Positions 10,031 to 22,183 are shown, numbered from the stretch's first letter. The stretch is DNA of 64,000 nt from Borreliella japonica (GCF_900099615.1 NZ_FMTE01000002.1:244730-308729); one strand, 5' to 3'. A program made the numbers and translations. Notes: generated by a model from the sequence alone, not told the origin.

Positions 10031-10104
10031 TGCTGATGGAGGGACTTGAACCCACGACAACTCGGATATGAGCCGAGTGCTCTAACCAACTGAGCTACAT
10101 CAGC
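10031..10104 (-). tRNA. tRNA with CAT anticodon, probably elongator tRNA-Met
   Basis: 74-nt minus-strand cloverleaf. GCTGATG pairs with CATCAGC, discriminator A, anticodon loop CTCATAT. It lacks the three consecutive G-C pairs of an initiator (see 15360). A CAT anticodon could also be tRNA-Ile2, where C34 is modified to lysidine. The A5-T68 pair and A73 resemble elongator Met, so I favour Met without being certain. Confidence 0.9.
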
Positions 10105-10118
10105 TTAAACTTTTATTA

Positions 10119-10147
10119 AGTGTATAAATTCAATAATACTTTGTCAA
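10119..10147 (-). promoter_or_regulatory. Sigma-70 type promoter for tRNA-Met and perhaps the DJ-1 gene
   Basis: Minus-strand TTGACA (10142-10147), 17-base spacer, TACACT (10119-10124), 14 bases ahead of the tRNA 5' end. An imperfect inverted repeat (ATACTTT..CAACG / CGTTG..AAAGTAT) covers the -35 region and lies between this promoter and the divergent GH3 gene. Confidence 0.7.
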
Positions 10148-10243
10148 CGTTATTATTCAAAAGCGTTGTTATAAAGTATAATACAAAATGATTTGCTAAT
10201 AAACATAGATACTAATATTAGCATTTATTATTTGTATGGTTAA

Positions 10244-12941
<2,698 letters not shown>

Positions 12942-12970
12942 CTAATAAAATATAACAGACGGGAGCAATT

Positions 12971-13408
12971 GTGAAAAAACCAAAACAAGAAGATATCAAT
13001 AAAGCATTTTATATGGCAGAAAAAGCAAGAAACAATTCATATTCTCCATATTCAAAATTCAAAGTAGGTGCCTGCATTAAGACTAAAACAAACGATTTTT
13101 TTATTGGAACAAATGTTGAAAATGCAAGCTTTGGAGCAACTTGTTGTGCAGAAAGAAGTGCTATTTTAAATATGATCGCAGAAATTGGCGTACAAACAAT
13201 AGATTTTTTATTACTCAATACAACTCCTGAATCTATTCCATGTGCTATATGCTTACAAGTAATGACAGAATTTTTTGATCAAGATACAAAAATAATAATA
13301 ACAGAATCTAACTCATTTAATGAAAACAAAATGCCAATAAAAATTTATACATTAAAAGATTTGCTTAAAGCTCCTTTTGATAGAAAAGAGCTACTAAGAG
13401 TAACATAA
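12971..13408 (+). CDS. cdd: Cytidine deaminase
   Basis: 145 residues, the length of the small tetrameric cytidine deaminases. It converts cytidine or deoxycytidine to uridine forms for pyrimidine salvage, which matters because Borrelia lacks de novo pyrimidine synthesis. The zinc site is complete: C59-A60-E61 in ATCCAERSA and C91-x2-C94 in PCAICLQV. The start is GTG with GGGAGC 6 bases upstream. It is divergent from dhhP across about 119 bases. B31 BB0618 orthologue from memory. Confidence 0.96.
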   Translation: MKKPKQEDINKAFYMAEKARNNSYSPYSKFKVGACIKTKTNDFFIGTNVENASFGATCCAERSAILNMIAEIGVQTIDFLLLNTTPESIPCAICLQVMTEFFDQDTKIIITESNSFNENKMPIKIYTLKDLLKAPFDRKELLRVT

Positions 13409-13441
13409 TCTCAACTTTCAAAAAACTTGTAAAAAATTAAA

Positions 13442-13810
13442 TCAATCTAATATCTTTAGAGAAACTACAGCATTTGCAAACCTATTTAATTTGTCACTTT
13501 CAAGAACACTAGCAGACAAATCAAATAAATTTAAAATAAGTTTTTTCTCATCAAAATTAAAATTGTATTCTAAATCCTCAAATAATAAAAAATTAATAAT
13601 TGGAACAAATTTTTCCACAAAGCTGTATAAACTACTATCAAGCTCATAAGCTTCATAATAATAATTGAATATATCCTCTAATGACTTCTTGTCAAACTCT
13701 TTTAAAATCTCACAAAAATTATTTTTAATATTCTCAATCAAACTGTGCAAATTATTATTATTTAAAATATTTTTTTTACATTTCTTAACAAAAAAATCTG
13801 CTTGCCGCAT
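13442..13810 (-). CDS. Hypothetical protein, 122 residues
   Basis: I do not recognise this protein. It is small, soluble-looking and mostly helical by pattern, with two cysteines near the N-terminus (VKKCKKN and NNFCEIL) and a Phe/Tyr/Leu-rich middle. I see no signal peptide, membrane segment or known motif. The ATG start begins MRQADFF. It lies tail to tail with cdd (33 bases) and head to head with the CDF transporter gene across 120 bases that hold a perfect palindrome. The minus-strand composition (G/T-rich) matches genuine genes on that strand, which supports it being real. B31 BB0617 orthologue from memory. Confidence 0.75.
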   Translation of the reverse strand: MRQADFFVKKCKKNILNNNNLHSLIENIKNNFCEILKEFDKKSLEDIFNYYYEAYELDSSLYSFVEKFVPIINFLLFEDLEYNFNFDEKKLILNLFDLSASVLESDKLNRFANAVVSLKILD

Positions 13811-13871
13811 AAAATATTCCTCACTTTTGCCTTAACAAGCCAAGATTGAGCTTGAATTTAATAAATGATAA

Positions 13872-13893
13872 AATGTAGCATTAATGCTACATT
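13872..13893. promoter_or_regulatory. Perfect 22-bp palindrome between divergent genes (candidate operator)
   Basis: AATGTAGCAT followed by its mirror, with arms AATGTAGC / GCTACATT around ATTAAT. It sits between the hypothetical gene (start 13810) and the CDF gene (start 13931), 38 bases ahead of the CDF start. A dimeric regulator, possibly metal-responsive, would fit. A short RNA hairpin in the CDF leader is the alternative. Confidence 0.55.
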
Positions 13894-13930
13894 AATAAAA
13901 TTATGTAATAATCAGGAGAATGTTACAATT

Positions 13931-15292
13931 ATGGTCAAGGTAATAAGCTTAAAAAACATTCATAAATTTGCTTATTTAAAACTAGAGCCTTTAAAAAAAG
14001 AAGATGTTTACATTGTTTATATTGAAAACAATTCAAAACTAATTGCAAATCTTAAAGCAAAAGCAAAAGTTGGTCAAATTGAAATAATTCATTTTCATAT
14101 TAATGATGATTTTAAATCAGAAGGTATAGAAAGAATAATGATTAGTAATTTAATTTACTACGGGAAAAAAAATAAATTTAAAACAATTTCATGCAAAATC
14201 ACCGAAATACAAGAAGAGCTCTTAAGTTTAGGATTTGAAAATAGAGATTCTCAATATAAAAAAGAATTAACATCTGAAATAGAAGAAGATAAATTTGTAA
14301 TGGGAATAGGAATAATTTCTATATTTACCGAAGTAGCATCAATATCTTCTAAGCTTACTGTAGGAATACTGTTTAACTCATTTGCACTTATTGCTGATGC
14401 TTTCCACGTCATGGCCGACTTTGTTTTATCTACAATAACTTATTTTAGTTTAAAAATTACAAGCAAACCTGAAACTATCCATTATCCTCATGGACACAAA
14501 TTAATGGAAAGCTTAATAGCTTTTATCATGGGAATAATCATGCTTATGGCGGGATTTACACTATTTTTAAATACAACCGGATTAAATAAATTTATCACTC
14601 TTGGAGGAGAGTCTGGATTTAACCTACACATACACCAAAACAAAAATAAAAATGATAATATATATGAACATGACCACAGTCATGACCACAATCACGATGA
14701 CCACGATCACGATGACCACGATCACAGTGAAGAAGACAAAAAAAATATACTAGAAATATTTTCAAATAAATCTCTTAAAAAAAGCTTATGGATACCAATA
14801 ACCCCTTTCATTTTTTTTATAGTGAAAATAATAGAATATTTGACAAAATTCCAAATAGGGAAAAGATACAATAATCAACTTCTCTTAGCATTAGCTTCAG
14901 CTGATAAAAACTGCATATTCTCACATGGCGGGATTACACTAAGTTTACTACTTGCAACTTACATGTGGAGTGGTTTTGACAAAATTATGTCTATATTTAT
15001 TGGCTTTATCATAATAAAAGAAGGACTTAACGTAATAATAAATAACGCAAACAATTTGCTCTCAAAGCAAAATATAGATCTTAAAAGAAGCGTAAAAGAC
15101 ACATTAAAAAATTCAAATATAAACTTTAAAACACTCAATTTTCACAATCAAGGTAACAAGCTTGTACTTTATATCAAAATAAATTTGAATTCAGAAAATG
15201 ACTTTCAAAGTTTTATAAATAAAACACAAAATATTAAAAAAATCATAAAACAAGAACATAAAGAAATAAATGATATATATTTCTTAGTCTAA
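13931..15292 (+). CDS. Cation diffusion facilitator with N-terminal GNAT-like domain and His-rich loop
   Basis: 453 residues. Residues about 125-230 and 285-395 are the membrane helices of a CDF metal-proton antiporter. The TM2 metal motif is HVMAD (H159-x3-D163), the zinc-type signature. A cytoplasmic loop (247-265) is almost only His and Asp, the usual metal-sensing loop. In TM5 the expected H-x3-D aligns instead with CIFSH (C328, H332). Before the membrane part, residues 1-115 read like an acetyltransferase fold: a beta strand, then FKSEGIERIMISNLI, then LLSLGFENRDSQYKKEL, which parallels GNAT motifs A and B with key positions altered. I chose the ATG at 13931 (AGGAG upstream). The frame runs further up but crosses the palindrome. 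B31 BB0616 orthologue from memory. The substrate is unknown. Confidence 0.88.
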   Translation: MVKVISLKNIHKFAYLKLEPLKKEDVYIVYIENNSKLIANLKAKAKVGQIEIIHFHINDDFKSEGIERIMISNLIYYGKKNKFKTISCKITEIQEELLSLGFENRDSQYKKELTSEIEEDKFVMGIGIISIFTEVASISSKLTVGILFNSFALIADAFHVMADFVLSTITYFSLKITSKPETIHYPHGHKLMESLIAFIMGIIMLMAGFTLFLNTTGLNKFITLGGESGFNLHIHQNKNKNDNIYEHDHSHDHNHDDHDHDDHDHSEEDKKNILEIFSNKSLKKSLWIPITPFIFFIVKIIEYLTKFQIGKRYNNQLLLALASADKNCIFSHGGITLSLLLATYMWSGFDKIMSIFIGFIIIKEGLNVIINNANNLLSKQNIDLKRSVKDTLKNSNINFKTLNFHNQGNKLVLYIKINLNSENDFQSFINKTQNIKKIIKQEHKEINDIYFLV

Positions 15293-15315
15293 TTAAATTA
15301 ATAATAAACAAATAA

Positions 15316-15345
15316 TTGACACTTATAATAAAGTTGTGCTAACAT
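15316..15345 (+). promoter_or_regulatory. Sigma-70 type promoter for tRNA-fMet and rpsD
   Basis: TTGACA (15316-15321), then 18 bases, then TAACAT (15340-15345), with the tRNA 5' end 15 bases downstream. No second promoter or terminator is visible in the 27 bases between the tRNA and rpsD, so they are probably one transcription unit. Confidence 0.7.
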
Positions 15346-15359
15346 TTTAAACTGTAAGA

Positions 15360-15432
<73 letters not shown>

Positions 15433-15459
15433 TGTTTATTTTTAATATGTGAGGAATTG

Positions 15460-16086
15460 ATGAATAGAAAACAAATAGCTAAAGGTAAGCTTGTAAGGAG
15501 ATTTGGCATTAACATTTTTGAGCAACCAAAATATGACAAAATCCTTAAAAAAAAGCCTCATCCTCCCGGAATGCATGGAAAAGCCAGAAAAGCTAAAATC
15601 ACAGAATATGGAAAACAATTGATAGAAAAGCAAAAGATAAAGTTTACTTATGGTGTAAGCGAAAGACAATTAACCAACACTTTTAAAGAAGCTAGAAAAC
15701 ATCACGGTGTTACAGGAGACAACCTTCTCTCAATACTTGAGAGAAGAATTGATAATATTGTATATAGAGCTGGATTTGCCATCTCAAGAGCACACGCAAG
15801 ACAAATAGTTTCTCACGGTATTATTAAATTAAATGGAAGAAGAGTCACAATCCCTTCAATAATACTAAGAGCAAATGATCAAATTCAAATAAAAGAGAAA
15901 GATAGCCTAAAAAAATTAATAAGATCAAATATAGAAAAAACTTCGTCTCTTAGAAATTTGCCAACTTGGATAGAAGTAAACGCTGATGATTTAAATATAA
16001 AAGTAAAGCATGCTCCATCAAGAGACGAAATACCTACACTTGCTAATGAGCAAATGGTTGTAGAATATTATTCTAAAAGAGCATAA
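15460..16086 (+). CDS. rpsD: 30S ribosomal protein S4
   Basis: 208 residues. S4 is a primary binder of 16S rRNA and helps keep decoding accurate. N-terminal segment KLVRRFGINIF and PHPPGMHGKA, then the S4 RNA-binding domain (LERRIDNIVYRAGFAISRAHARQIVSHG at about 95-122, shown here in part as RRIDNIVYRAGFA). No zinc cysteines, so it is the zinc-free form. I use the ATG at 15460 with GAGG 5 bases upstream. An in-frame TTG just before it is ignored. It lies 27 bases after tRNA-fMet and outside any ribosomal protein operon, so its expression is probably tied to the initiator tRNA promoter. A bidirectional terminator follows. B31 BB0615 orthologue from memory. Confidence 0.97.
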   Translation: MNRKQIAKGKLVRRFGINIFEQPKYDKILKKKPHPPGMHGKARKAKITEYGKQLIEKQKIKFTYGVSERQLTNTFKEARKHHGVTGDNLLSILERRIDNIVYRAGFAISRAHARQIVSHGIIKLNGRRVTIPSIILRANDQIQIKEKDSLKKLIRSNIEKTSSLRNLPTWIEVNADDLNIKVKHAPSRDEIPTLANEQMVVEYYSKRA

Positions 16087-16114
16087 AATATCTTTTATTT
16101 TTGTATTGTTAAAT

Positions 16115-16144
16115 AAAAAAAGTGGCTAATTAGCCACTTTTTTT
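16115..16144. terminator. Symmetric bidirectional terminator after rpsD
   Basis: A run of 7 A, the self-complementary core GTGGCTAATTAGCCAC, then 7 T: a perfect intrinsic terminator in both directions. It ends rpsD and, on the other strand, overlaps the stop codon of the small minus-strand gene. Confidence 0.9.
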
Positions 16145-16295
16145 ATTTGCCTTTTTTTTTACTCTTTGAAACATTTTTCCCCAAATTATTCTTAGCGAAA
16201 AAAGAGAAACCATTATTCTTTCCCAAACTTTTAGCATAAGGCTGAACACTAAAAGATGCCCTGCTACCTGAAGGCCTTCTAACTCCATCTTTCAT
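16143..16295 (-). CDS. Small basic protein of 50 residues
   Basis: Short minus-strand frame with ATG at 16295 and a good GGAG site 8 bases upstream. The protein begins MKDGVRRPSGSRASFSV and ends VSKSKKKGK. It is strongly basic and rich in Ser, Gly, Asn and Lys, with no membrane segment or cysteine, which suggests nucleic-acid or ribosome binding, but I know no homologue. It lies between rpsD and lon. Its stop codon sits inside the terminator palindrome of rpsD. From memory B31 has a small hypothetical gene, BB0614, at this place. The ribosome-binding site and the clean fit between terminator and lon support it being real. Ribosome profiling would settle it. Confidence 0.68.
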   Translation of the reverse strand: MKDGVRRPSGSRASFSVQPYAKSLGKNNGFSFFAKNNLGKNVSKSKKKGK

Positions 16296-16334
16296 ATATT
16301 TACTCCTAAAATATAAATTTAAATATGTAAATTT

Positions 16335-18776
16335 TTAAATAATATTCAAATAATCAAAAACTTCTTCCAAGCTAGAGACAAACTTAACATCTATATTGTC
16401 CTTAACTTCTTCTGGAAGCTTAAAATAATCTTTTTCATTATCCTTAGGCAAAATAACTTTGTTTATGCCGTTTCTATAAGCTGCCAAAACTTTTTCTTTA
16501 ATTCCGCCCACAGGAAGAACGAAACCTTTTAAAGTTACCTCACCAGTCATTGCAAGATCTAAAGGAACTTTCTTATCAGACAGTATTGAAGCAATTGCTG
16601 TTGCAATGGTAATACCCGCAGAAGGTCCATCTTTTGGTGTAGCTCCTTCTGGGAAGTGTAAATGAATTTCGGGACTTTCCTTTAAATCAAAATTAAGTTT
16701 AGAAGAATAGGTCTTAACTATAGAATATGCAAGCTGCGCACTCTCTTTCATGACAGCCCCAAGACTACCTGTTAGAATAATGTCTCCTTTTTTCTCAAAC
16801 TTAGTTGCCTCAACAGGAAGAACTGTACCACCATAATTTGTCCAAGCAAGTCCATAAACAAATCCAGAAGAGTTAATCTTAATTAAATCCAAATTATATT
16901 CAGTGTCAACATAATTATAATAATTATTAATATTGATTATTTTATAAATACCTGGAATATCAGGATCATGAGTAAAAAGCGAATTATTTCCATGTATCAA
17001 AGAACTTGGTGAGTAAAAATTGCCTTTGATGATTTGATCCTTAGAATACTTATAAAGCAACTCCCTTACAAGCTTCCTAATCAAATTAGTTAAAACTCTC
17101 TTTAGCCCCCTTACACCAGATTCCATAGTATAGTTTCTAATTAAATTTAAAATAACATCATCCTCTATTCTTATATAAACTTTGTCTAAAAAACTCTCTT
17201 TAATTATGCTTGGAATCAAAAAAATCTTAGCAATCTCTAGCTTTTCAATATAAGAATAACCCTCAACTTTAATTATTTCCATTCTATCAAGAAGTGGCTT
17301 TGACATACCATTAAGAGAATTTGCTGTTGTAACAAATAAAACATTGGAAAGATCATAAGGGATTTCTAAATAATGATCTATAAATTTATAATTTTGCTCG
17401 GGATCTAAAACTTCTAAAAGTGCAGATTCGGGATTTCCTTTATAAGTATTATTAATTTTATCTATTTCATCAAGAAGAATAACAGGATTAGATTTGCCTG
17501 ATCTTTTCATTGCACTAATAAAAACACCTGGAAGAGATCCAACATAAGTTCTTCTGTGGCCCCTAATTTCTGCTTCATCTCTTAAGCCCCCAAGGGATAT
17601 TTTAACAAATTCTCTAGACAGTGACCTTGCAATAGATTCCACAAGAGATGTTTTACCAATACCCGGGGGCCCTACAAGGCATAAAATAGGAGCCTTGACC
17701 TTAGAATTAATTTGATAAACAGCTAAAAAATTTATTATCTTTTCTTTTGCTTCATCCATACCATAATGAGAATTTCTTAAGATAAACTCAATCTCACTTA
17801 AATGATTTTTCATAACAGTATTTTCATTCCACGGAAGATCTAATATTAATTCTATATAACTTCTAATAATATTAGCATCAGGAGAATTCATCTGCATTTT
17901 AGATAATCTAGAAATTTCTTTTTCAATCTTAGATTTAACATCTTCTGGGATATCTTTGGAATTTAATCTGTCAATATAATCGTTATCATCTTTGCCTAAT
18001 CTTTTTTGTATCTCTTTAACTTGCTCAGAAAGAAAATAATCCCTTTGCCCCTTATCCAACTTAGCTCTAACTTTAGAATTAATATCTTTTTTAAGATCTA
18101 AAAGATCAATTTCAATGTTTAAATTAACAATTAACTTTTCTATTCTGATTTTAACATTCAACTCTTGCAAAAGTTCTGATTTTATACTATTTTCCAAGTT
18201 TGAATTAGAGGCTATAATATCTGCAAGCTTGCTTGGATTGTCAAAATAATTAATCGGCTCGCTATCACTATCATAAGATTTTAAAGATAAGGAATTTCTA
18301 TAAACTTCATAAGTTTCTTTTAAAAATTTAGAGTAAGTGTAAAGCTCTCTGTTTAATACACTATCATCAGGCACAAAAGTAACTTTAGCTCTCAAATAAT
18401 CATTTTTTTTCGAAACACTGCCTATAAGAACTCTACTTTGACATTCAACCAAAACTTTTACTACATCTTTACTGACCTTTATAACCTGGATAAGTTTAGA
18501 ATAAGTGCCCACAGAGCATAGATTTTTAACTCCTCCTCTACTAAACTCATCACAATTAGATTCATTCGGATAAGCAAAAAGAATCAATCTTTCCTCTAAC
18601 ATAGACTGGGCTATGGAATTAATCACATATTCATTATCAAAGGTTACCCACAATGTCACATTCGGGAAAAGAACATTTTCTTTTAAAATAACAATCGGAA
18701 GATCTTCTTTTCTATTTTTTATCATATTTAAGATTGATTTCATATAACTCTTTTGCCCAAGGTTTTTTAATTGCAT
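16335..18776 (-). CDS. lon: ATP-dependent protease Lon (second Lon, Lon-2 type)
   Basis: 813 residues if read from the first ATG. Lon is a hexameric AAA+ serine protease for damaged and regulatory proteins. N-terminal substrate domain from [14 protein letters not shown], coiled region, Walker [10 protein letters not shown], Walker [10 protein letters not shown]. The C-terminal protease has the Ser of PKDGPSAG and the Lys of [10 protein letters not shown] (Ser-Lys dyad). The start is uncertain: ATGs at 18776, 18743 and 18725 are all in frame. The first overlaps the end of clpX by 65 bases, and the second has AAGAG close upstream. The order tig-clpP-clpX-lon on one strand with overlaps implies one proteostasis operon. 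B31 BB0613 orthologue from memory; the other Lon is elsewhere. Confidence 0.95.
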   Translation of the reverse strand: MQLKNLGQKSYMKSILNMIKNRKEDLPIVILKENVLFPNVTLWVTFDNEYVINSIAQSMLEERLILFAYPNESNCDEFSRGGVKNLCSVGTYSKLIQVIKVSKDVVKVLVECQSRVLIGSVSKKNDYLRAKVTFVPDDSVLNRELYTYSKFLKETYEVYRNSLSLKSYDSDSEPINYFDNPSKLADIIASNSNLENSIKSELLQELNVKIRIEKLIVNLNIEIDLLDLKKDINSKVRAKLDKGQRDYFLSEQVKEIQKRLGKDDNDYIDRLNSKDIPEDVKSKIEKEISRLSKMQMNSPDANIIRSYIELILDLPWNENTVMKNHLSEIEFILRNSHYGMDEAKEKIINFLAVYQINSKVKAPILCLVGPPGIGKTSLVESIARSLSREFVKISLGGLRDEAEIRGHRRTYVGSLPGVFISAMKRSGKSNPVILLDEIDKINNTYKGNPESALLEVLDPEQNYKFIDHYLEIPYDLSNVLFVTTANSLNGMSKPLLDRMEIIKVEGYSYIEKLEIAKIFLIPSIIKESFLDKVYIRIEDDVILNLIRNYTMESGVRGLKRVLTNLIRKLVRELLYKYSKDQIIKGNFYSPSSLIHGNNSLFTHDPDIPGIYKIININNYYNYVDTEYNLDLIKINSSGFVYGLAWTNYGGTVLPVEATKFEKKGDIILTGSLGAVMKESAQLAYSIVKTYSSKLNFDLKESPEIHLHFPEGATPKDGPSAGITIATAIASILSDKKVPLDLAMTGEVTLKGFVLPVGGIKEKVLAAYRNGINKVILPKDNEKDYFKLPEEVKDNIDVKFVSSLEEVFDYLNII

Positions 18777-20004
18777 TGCCCACCAAAATTAATGGATTAA
18801 TATCTGCATTTAAAACAGATTCTTTTGTGACAACAACCTTCTTAGTCTTACTAATCGAAGGAACCTCAAACATAACATCTTTAAGAAGACCCTCTAAAAT
18901 AGATCTAAGACCTCTTGCTCCAGTATTTTTTAAAATAGCTTCATCTACAATTGACTCTAAAGCATCTTTTTCAAATACCAACTCAACATTATCCATTCTG
19001 AACATATGATAATACTGCTTAACAATAGAATTTTGAGGATCAACTAATATTCTCATCAAATCTTCTTTATTTAACTTTGCAAGATACGAATGAACAGGAA
19101 GTCTACCAACAAACTCTGGAATCAAGCCAAATTTAATCAAATCTTCCATTTCCAAATACTTTAATGAAGCGTCTTCTTTTATATTCTTTTTTTCAATTGC
19201 TGAAAACCCAATAGAACTCTTATTTATTCGATTCTTAACAATATTCTCAAGCCCAACAAAAGCACCACCACATATAAAGAGTATATTTTGAGTATTAATT
19301 TCAATAGTATCCTCATAAGGATGCTTTCTCCCACCCCTTGGAGGAACATTGGCAATAGTACCCTCAATTATCTTTAATAAAGCCTGTTGAACTCCTTCTC
19401 CAGAAACATCCCTTGTTATTGAAACATTTTCATTTTTTTTAGCAATTTTATCTATTTCATCTATATAAATGATCCCTTTCTCAGCTAAACTAACATCTCC
19501 ATGAGCAGCATGTATCAATTTAAGCAAAATATTTTCTACATCTTCACCAACATATCCAGCTTCCGTTAAAGTTGTAGCATCTGCTATTGCAAATGGCACA
19601 TTCATCTCCGCAGCTAACGTTTTTGCAAGTAAGGTTTTACCACTGCCTGTAGGTCCAACCAAAAGTATATTAGATTTTTCAATCTCAATACCATCATCAT
19701 ATTTATTATTTTTCAATATTCTCTTGTAATGGTTATAAACAGCCACAGATAAAACTTTTTTTGCATCTTCTTGTCCAACAACATGCATGTCTAAATGATC
19801 TTTAAGTTGTTTAGGAGTTGGCAAACCATTGGACTTAGAATTTAACGGCTTGCACAACTTTTCTTTAAAAAGATTGTGACATATTTTAGAACATTCAGGA
19901 CAAATAGCTACTCCATTAGATATAACAACATTGCCCCCGAGCTCAGCAACACTAAGCCCGCAAAAAGAACATTCTTTTACTTTTTGACCTTTTACTCTTG
20001 CCAT
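18712..20004 (-). CDS. clpX: ATP-dependent Clp protease ATPase subunit ClpX
   Basis: 430 residues. ClpX unfolds proteins and feeds them to ClpP. N-terminal zinc-binding domain with C12, C15, C35 and C38. AAA+ module with Walker A GPTGSGKT at 117-124 and Walker [10 protein letters not shown]. The pore loops are GYVGED and GGRKHP, and the IGF loop that docks on ClpP is present as [12 protein letters not shown] use the ATG at 20004; a TTG five codons upstream is open but less likely. It lies 23 bases after clpP and overlaps lon, which fits co-expression. B31 BB0612 orthologue from memory. Confidence 0.97.
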   Translation of the reverse strand: MARVKGQKVKECSFCGLSVAELGGNVVISNGVAICPECSKICHNLFKEKLCKPLNSKSNGLPTPKQLKDHLDMHVVGQEDAKKVLSVAVYNHYKRILKNNKYDDGIEIEKSNILLVGPTGSGKTLLAKTLAAEMNVPFAIADATTLTEAGYVGEDVENILLKLIHAAHGDVSLAEKGIIYIDEIDKIAKKNENVSITRDVSGEGVQQALLKIIEGTIANVPPRGGRKHPYEDTIEINTQNILFICGGAFVGLENIVKNRINKSSIGFSAIEKKNIKEDASLKYLEMEDLIKFGLIPEFVGRLPVHSYLAKLNKEDLMRILVDPQNSIVKQYYHMFRMDNVELVFEKDALESIVDEAILKNTGARGLRSILEGLLKDVMFEVPSISKTKKVVVTKESVLNADINPLILVGNAIKKPWAKELYEINLKYDKK

Positions 20005-20027
20005 AAAAATTTTTACCAAAAATAAAA

Positions 20028-20621
20028 CTACTCCCTCACTAAGATACTATCAATAAGACCATATTTAAGAGCATCGCTTGAAGTCATAAAATAATCTCTT
20101 TCCATATCAAGAGCCAGTTTTTCTTTATCAACCCCTATCTGATTAGACATAATATCTATTATTAATTTTTTAAGTCTTAAAATTTCATTAGCTTGTATAT
20201 TAATATCGCTAGCTTGACCACTTATTCCACCCCAAGGCTGGTGAATCATTATTCTAGAATAAGTTAAAGATTCTCTTTTACCCTTGGCACCACCAGCAAG
20301 CAAAAAAGCTCCCATTGAAGCAGCTTGCCCAATGCAAATTGTCCTTACATCAGGTTTTATATATTGCATAGTATCATAAATCGCAAGACCTGCAGTGATA
20401 CTTCCTCCTGGAGAATTCAAATAAAGATAAATATCTTTATTTGAATCTTCTGATTCTAAAAACAAAAGTTGGGCAATCACAGTATCTGCCTTAGGATCAT
20501 TAATCTCGCCGCTCAAAAATATTATACGCTCTCTAAGCAATCTTGAATATATATCAAATACTCTCTCATAATTTCCCGTATGCTCTATCACGGTGGGTAT
20601 TAAATTATGCATAAATTCCAT
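20028..20621 (-). CDS. clpP: ATP-dependent Clp protease proteolytic subunit
   Basis: 197 residues. Forms the 14-subunit proteolytic chamber used by ClpX. The catalytic triad is complete: S102 in [15 protein letters not shown]127 in MIHQPWGG and D176 in MERDYFM. The N-terminal [10 protein letters not shown] matches the axial-gate region of the family. The ATG at 20621 lies 5 bases from the trigger-factor stop. A second ATG three codons later has a GGA site and could be used. B31 BB0611 orthologue from memory; Borrelia carries a second ClpP elsewhere. Confidence 0.97.
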   Translation of the reverse strand: MEFMHNLIPTVIEHTGNYERVFDIYSRLLRERIIFLSGEINDPKADTVIAQLLFLESEDSNKDIYLYLNSPGGSITAGLAIYDTMQYIKPDVRTICIGQAASMGAFLLAGGAKGKRESLTYSRIMIHQPWGGISGQASDINIQANEILRLKKLIIDIMSNQIGVDKEKLALDMERDYFMTSSDALKYGLIDSILVRE

Positions 20622-20626
20622 TTTTC

Positions 20627-21985
20627 TTACTCACAAACTTTATAATCAACAAAATCTTTAAAAGAAATTTGCTTACCTTTTACTTCCTTAAGATTTGCTA
20701 AAATTCTTTTCTTAGCTCTTTTCCTTTTGATATCATCCTTTAAATAAGAAATCAAATTTTGACCTTCATAAAATTTTTTAATCTCCTCGTAACTTACACC
20801 CGAATTTTCAGACTGTCTGGCCATTTCATCTTCAAGGTCATTCGCAGTAACTTCAATTGGATCTAAATCTACCATTTTCTGAATTATCAACTTAGATTTC
20901 AAATTGCTAAGAATTTCATCTTTTAAATTATCATTACCAGCATAACCTGAAGAATAAAACATACCTTTAAACTCTTCAAAACTCATTTTATTTTGCTTTT
21001 TAGTGTCCTTAAAAGCAATTTCAATTTCAGCCTCAATCATTGAATGAGGAATATCTATTTCTAATTTTTCAGAAATAGTAGAAAAAAATTTATTTAGCTT
21101 TAAAGTTTCTTTTTTTTCTTCAATAAGGTTTAAAATATTAGATCTTATAAAATTTTTAAGATCATCTAGTGTATTATATTTGTCACTAATATCTTTTGCA
21201 AACTCATCATCTATCAAAGGAAGGTCTCTTTTTTTAATACTCTTAATCTTAATCTTCAATTTTCTTGAAGAACCCGCAAGTTCTTCAAATTTGTAATCCA
21301 TAATATAAGATTTTTCTATAACTATCTCTTCATTTATTCTCATACCAATTAAATCTCTGTCAAAATCATAATAAGTCTCAGATTCTCCAACTGTAAAAAC
21401 AAAGTCTTGTCTTCTTGTTGATACTATCTCATTTAAAAGATCATCAAGTTCAACAAAATCCACTCTAACAATGCTATCTTTTTTAACAACCCCTTCCTCA
21501 TCTTCAATAATAATTGAATTTTCCATCTGAAGGTACTTAATCTCATTATCAATATCAGAATCATTAATAAAAACTTCAGGAACTTCCACCTTAATATCAA
21601 TATCATTAACATTTGGAATTTCAAATTCAGGATAAGTCTCATATACAAAAGTAAATTCAAAATCTTCATCAAGATTTAATCTTAGATTTTTTTCCTTTAT
21701 AATAGGGGAAGTATAACTTAAAGGCCTTTTAGGCTCTTCTTTAAAAAATTCTTTAAGAGTATCATTAACTACTTCTTCTAAAACAGTAGCTCTTAACCCT
21801 TCAGAATACTTATTTTCAATGATACTAATAGGAACTTTTCCAATTCTAAAACCCTGAATCTTAAGTCGGGAAGAATAATCCTTTAACAATAAGTTATATT
21901 TTTCCTGAATAACATTTTTTGAAACTCTAATGACAACCTCAACTTTTGAACCTGGAAGAAGCTTAATATCTTTACTCAAAATCAC
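20627..21985 (-). CDS. tig: Trigger factor (ribosome-bound chaperone)
   Basis: 452 residues. Holds nascent chains at the ribosome exit. The ribosome-docking signature is present as GFRIGKVP at about 42-49. A central FKBP-type prolyl isomerase domain (about 160-245) and a long helical C-terminal cradle follow. The start is GTG at 21985 with GAGG 9 bases upstream. It is the first gene of tig-clpP-clpX-lon and lies only 40 bases downstream of a four-gene tRNA cluster on the same strand. I see no clear promoter between, so read-through from the tRNA promoter is plausible. B31 BB0610 orthologue from memory. Confidence 0.96.
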   Translation of the reverse strand: MILSKDIKLLPGSKVEVVIRVSKNVIQEKYNLLLKDYSSRLKIQGFRIGKVPISIIENKYSEGLRATVLEEVVNDTLKEFFKEEPKRPLSYTSPIIKEKNLRLNLDEDFEFTFVYETYPEFEIPNVNDIDIKVEVPEVFINDSDIDNEIKYLQMENSIIIEDEEGVVKKDSIVRVDFVELDDLLNEIVSTRRQDFVFTVGESETYYDFDRDLIGMRINEEIVIEKSYIMDYKFEELAGSSRKLKIKIKSIKKRDLPLIDDEFAKDISDKYNTLDDLKNFIRSNILNLIEEKKETLKLNKFFSTISEKLEIDIPHSMIEAEIEIAFKDTKKQNKMSFEEFKGMFYSSGYAGNDNLKDEILSNLKSKLIIQKMVDLDPIEVTANDLEDEMARQSENSGVSYEEIKKFYEGQNLISYLKDDIKRKRAKKRILANLKEVKGKQISFKDFVDYKVCE

Positions 21986-22025
21986 TGTTAATGCCTCAAC
22001 TAAACCTTATTGACAATTATTAAAA

Positions 22026-22097
22026 AGCGAAAGACGGGATTTGAACCCGCGACTTCCACCTTGGCAAGGTGACACTCTACCCCTGAGTTACTTTCGC
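22026..22097 (-). tRNA. tRNA-Gly (anticodon GCC)
   Basis: 72-nt minus-strand cloverleaf: GCGAAAG / CTTTCGC, discriminator T, anticodon loop TTGCCAA, T-loop GTTCAAATC. Last of the four-tRNA cluster and closest to tig. Confidence 0.96.
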
Positions 22098-22102
22098 ACT
22101 TT

Positions 22103-22183
22103 TACAGAAGGTGGGAGTCGAACCCACACGCCAAAAGCACTAGATCCTAAGTCTAGCGTGTCTGCCAATTCCACCACTCCTGC
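22103..22183 (-). tRNA. tRNA-Leu (anticodon TAG)
   Basis: 81-nt class II cloverleaf on the minus strand with a long variable arm (TGCTTTTGGCGT). Anticodon loop CTTAGGA. Acceptor GCAGGAG / CTTCTGT with two G-T wobbles, discriminator A. Five bases from tRNA-Gly, so processed from one transcript. Confidence 0.95.

Noticed and set aside
10031-10104. tRNA-Ile2 (lysidine) as the identity of the CAT tRNA
   Set aside because: It cannot be excluded, but the acceptor stem pairs resemble elongator Met more than Ile2. Modification data would decide.
13865-13930. N-terminal extension of the CDF protein
   Set aside because: It would run through the 22-bp palindrome and start at a non-ATG codon without a ribosome-binding site. 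The ATG at 13931 follows AGGAG.
14670-14730. Repetitive GACCACGATCACGA-type DNA as a CRISPR or satellite
   Set aside because: It is in frame within the CDF gene and simply encodes the His/Asp-rich metal loop.
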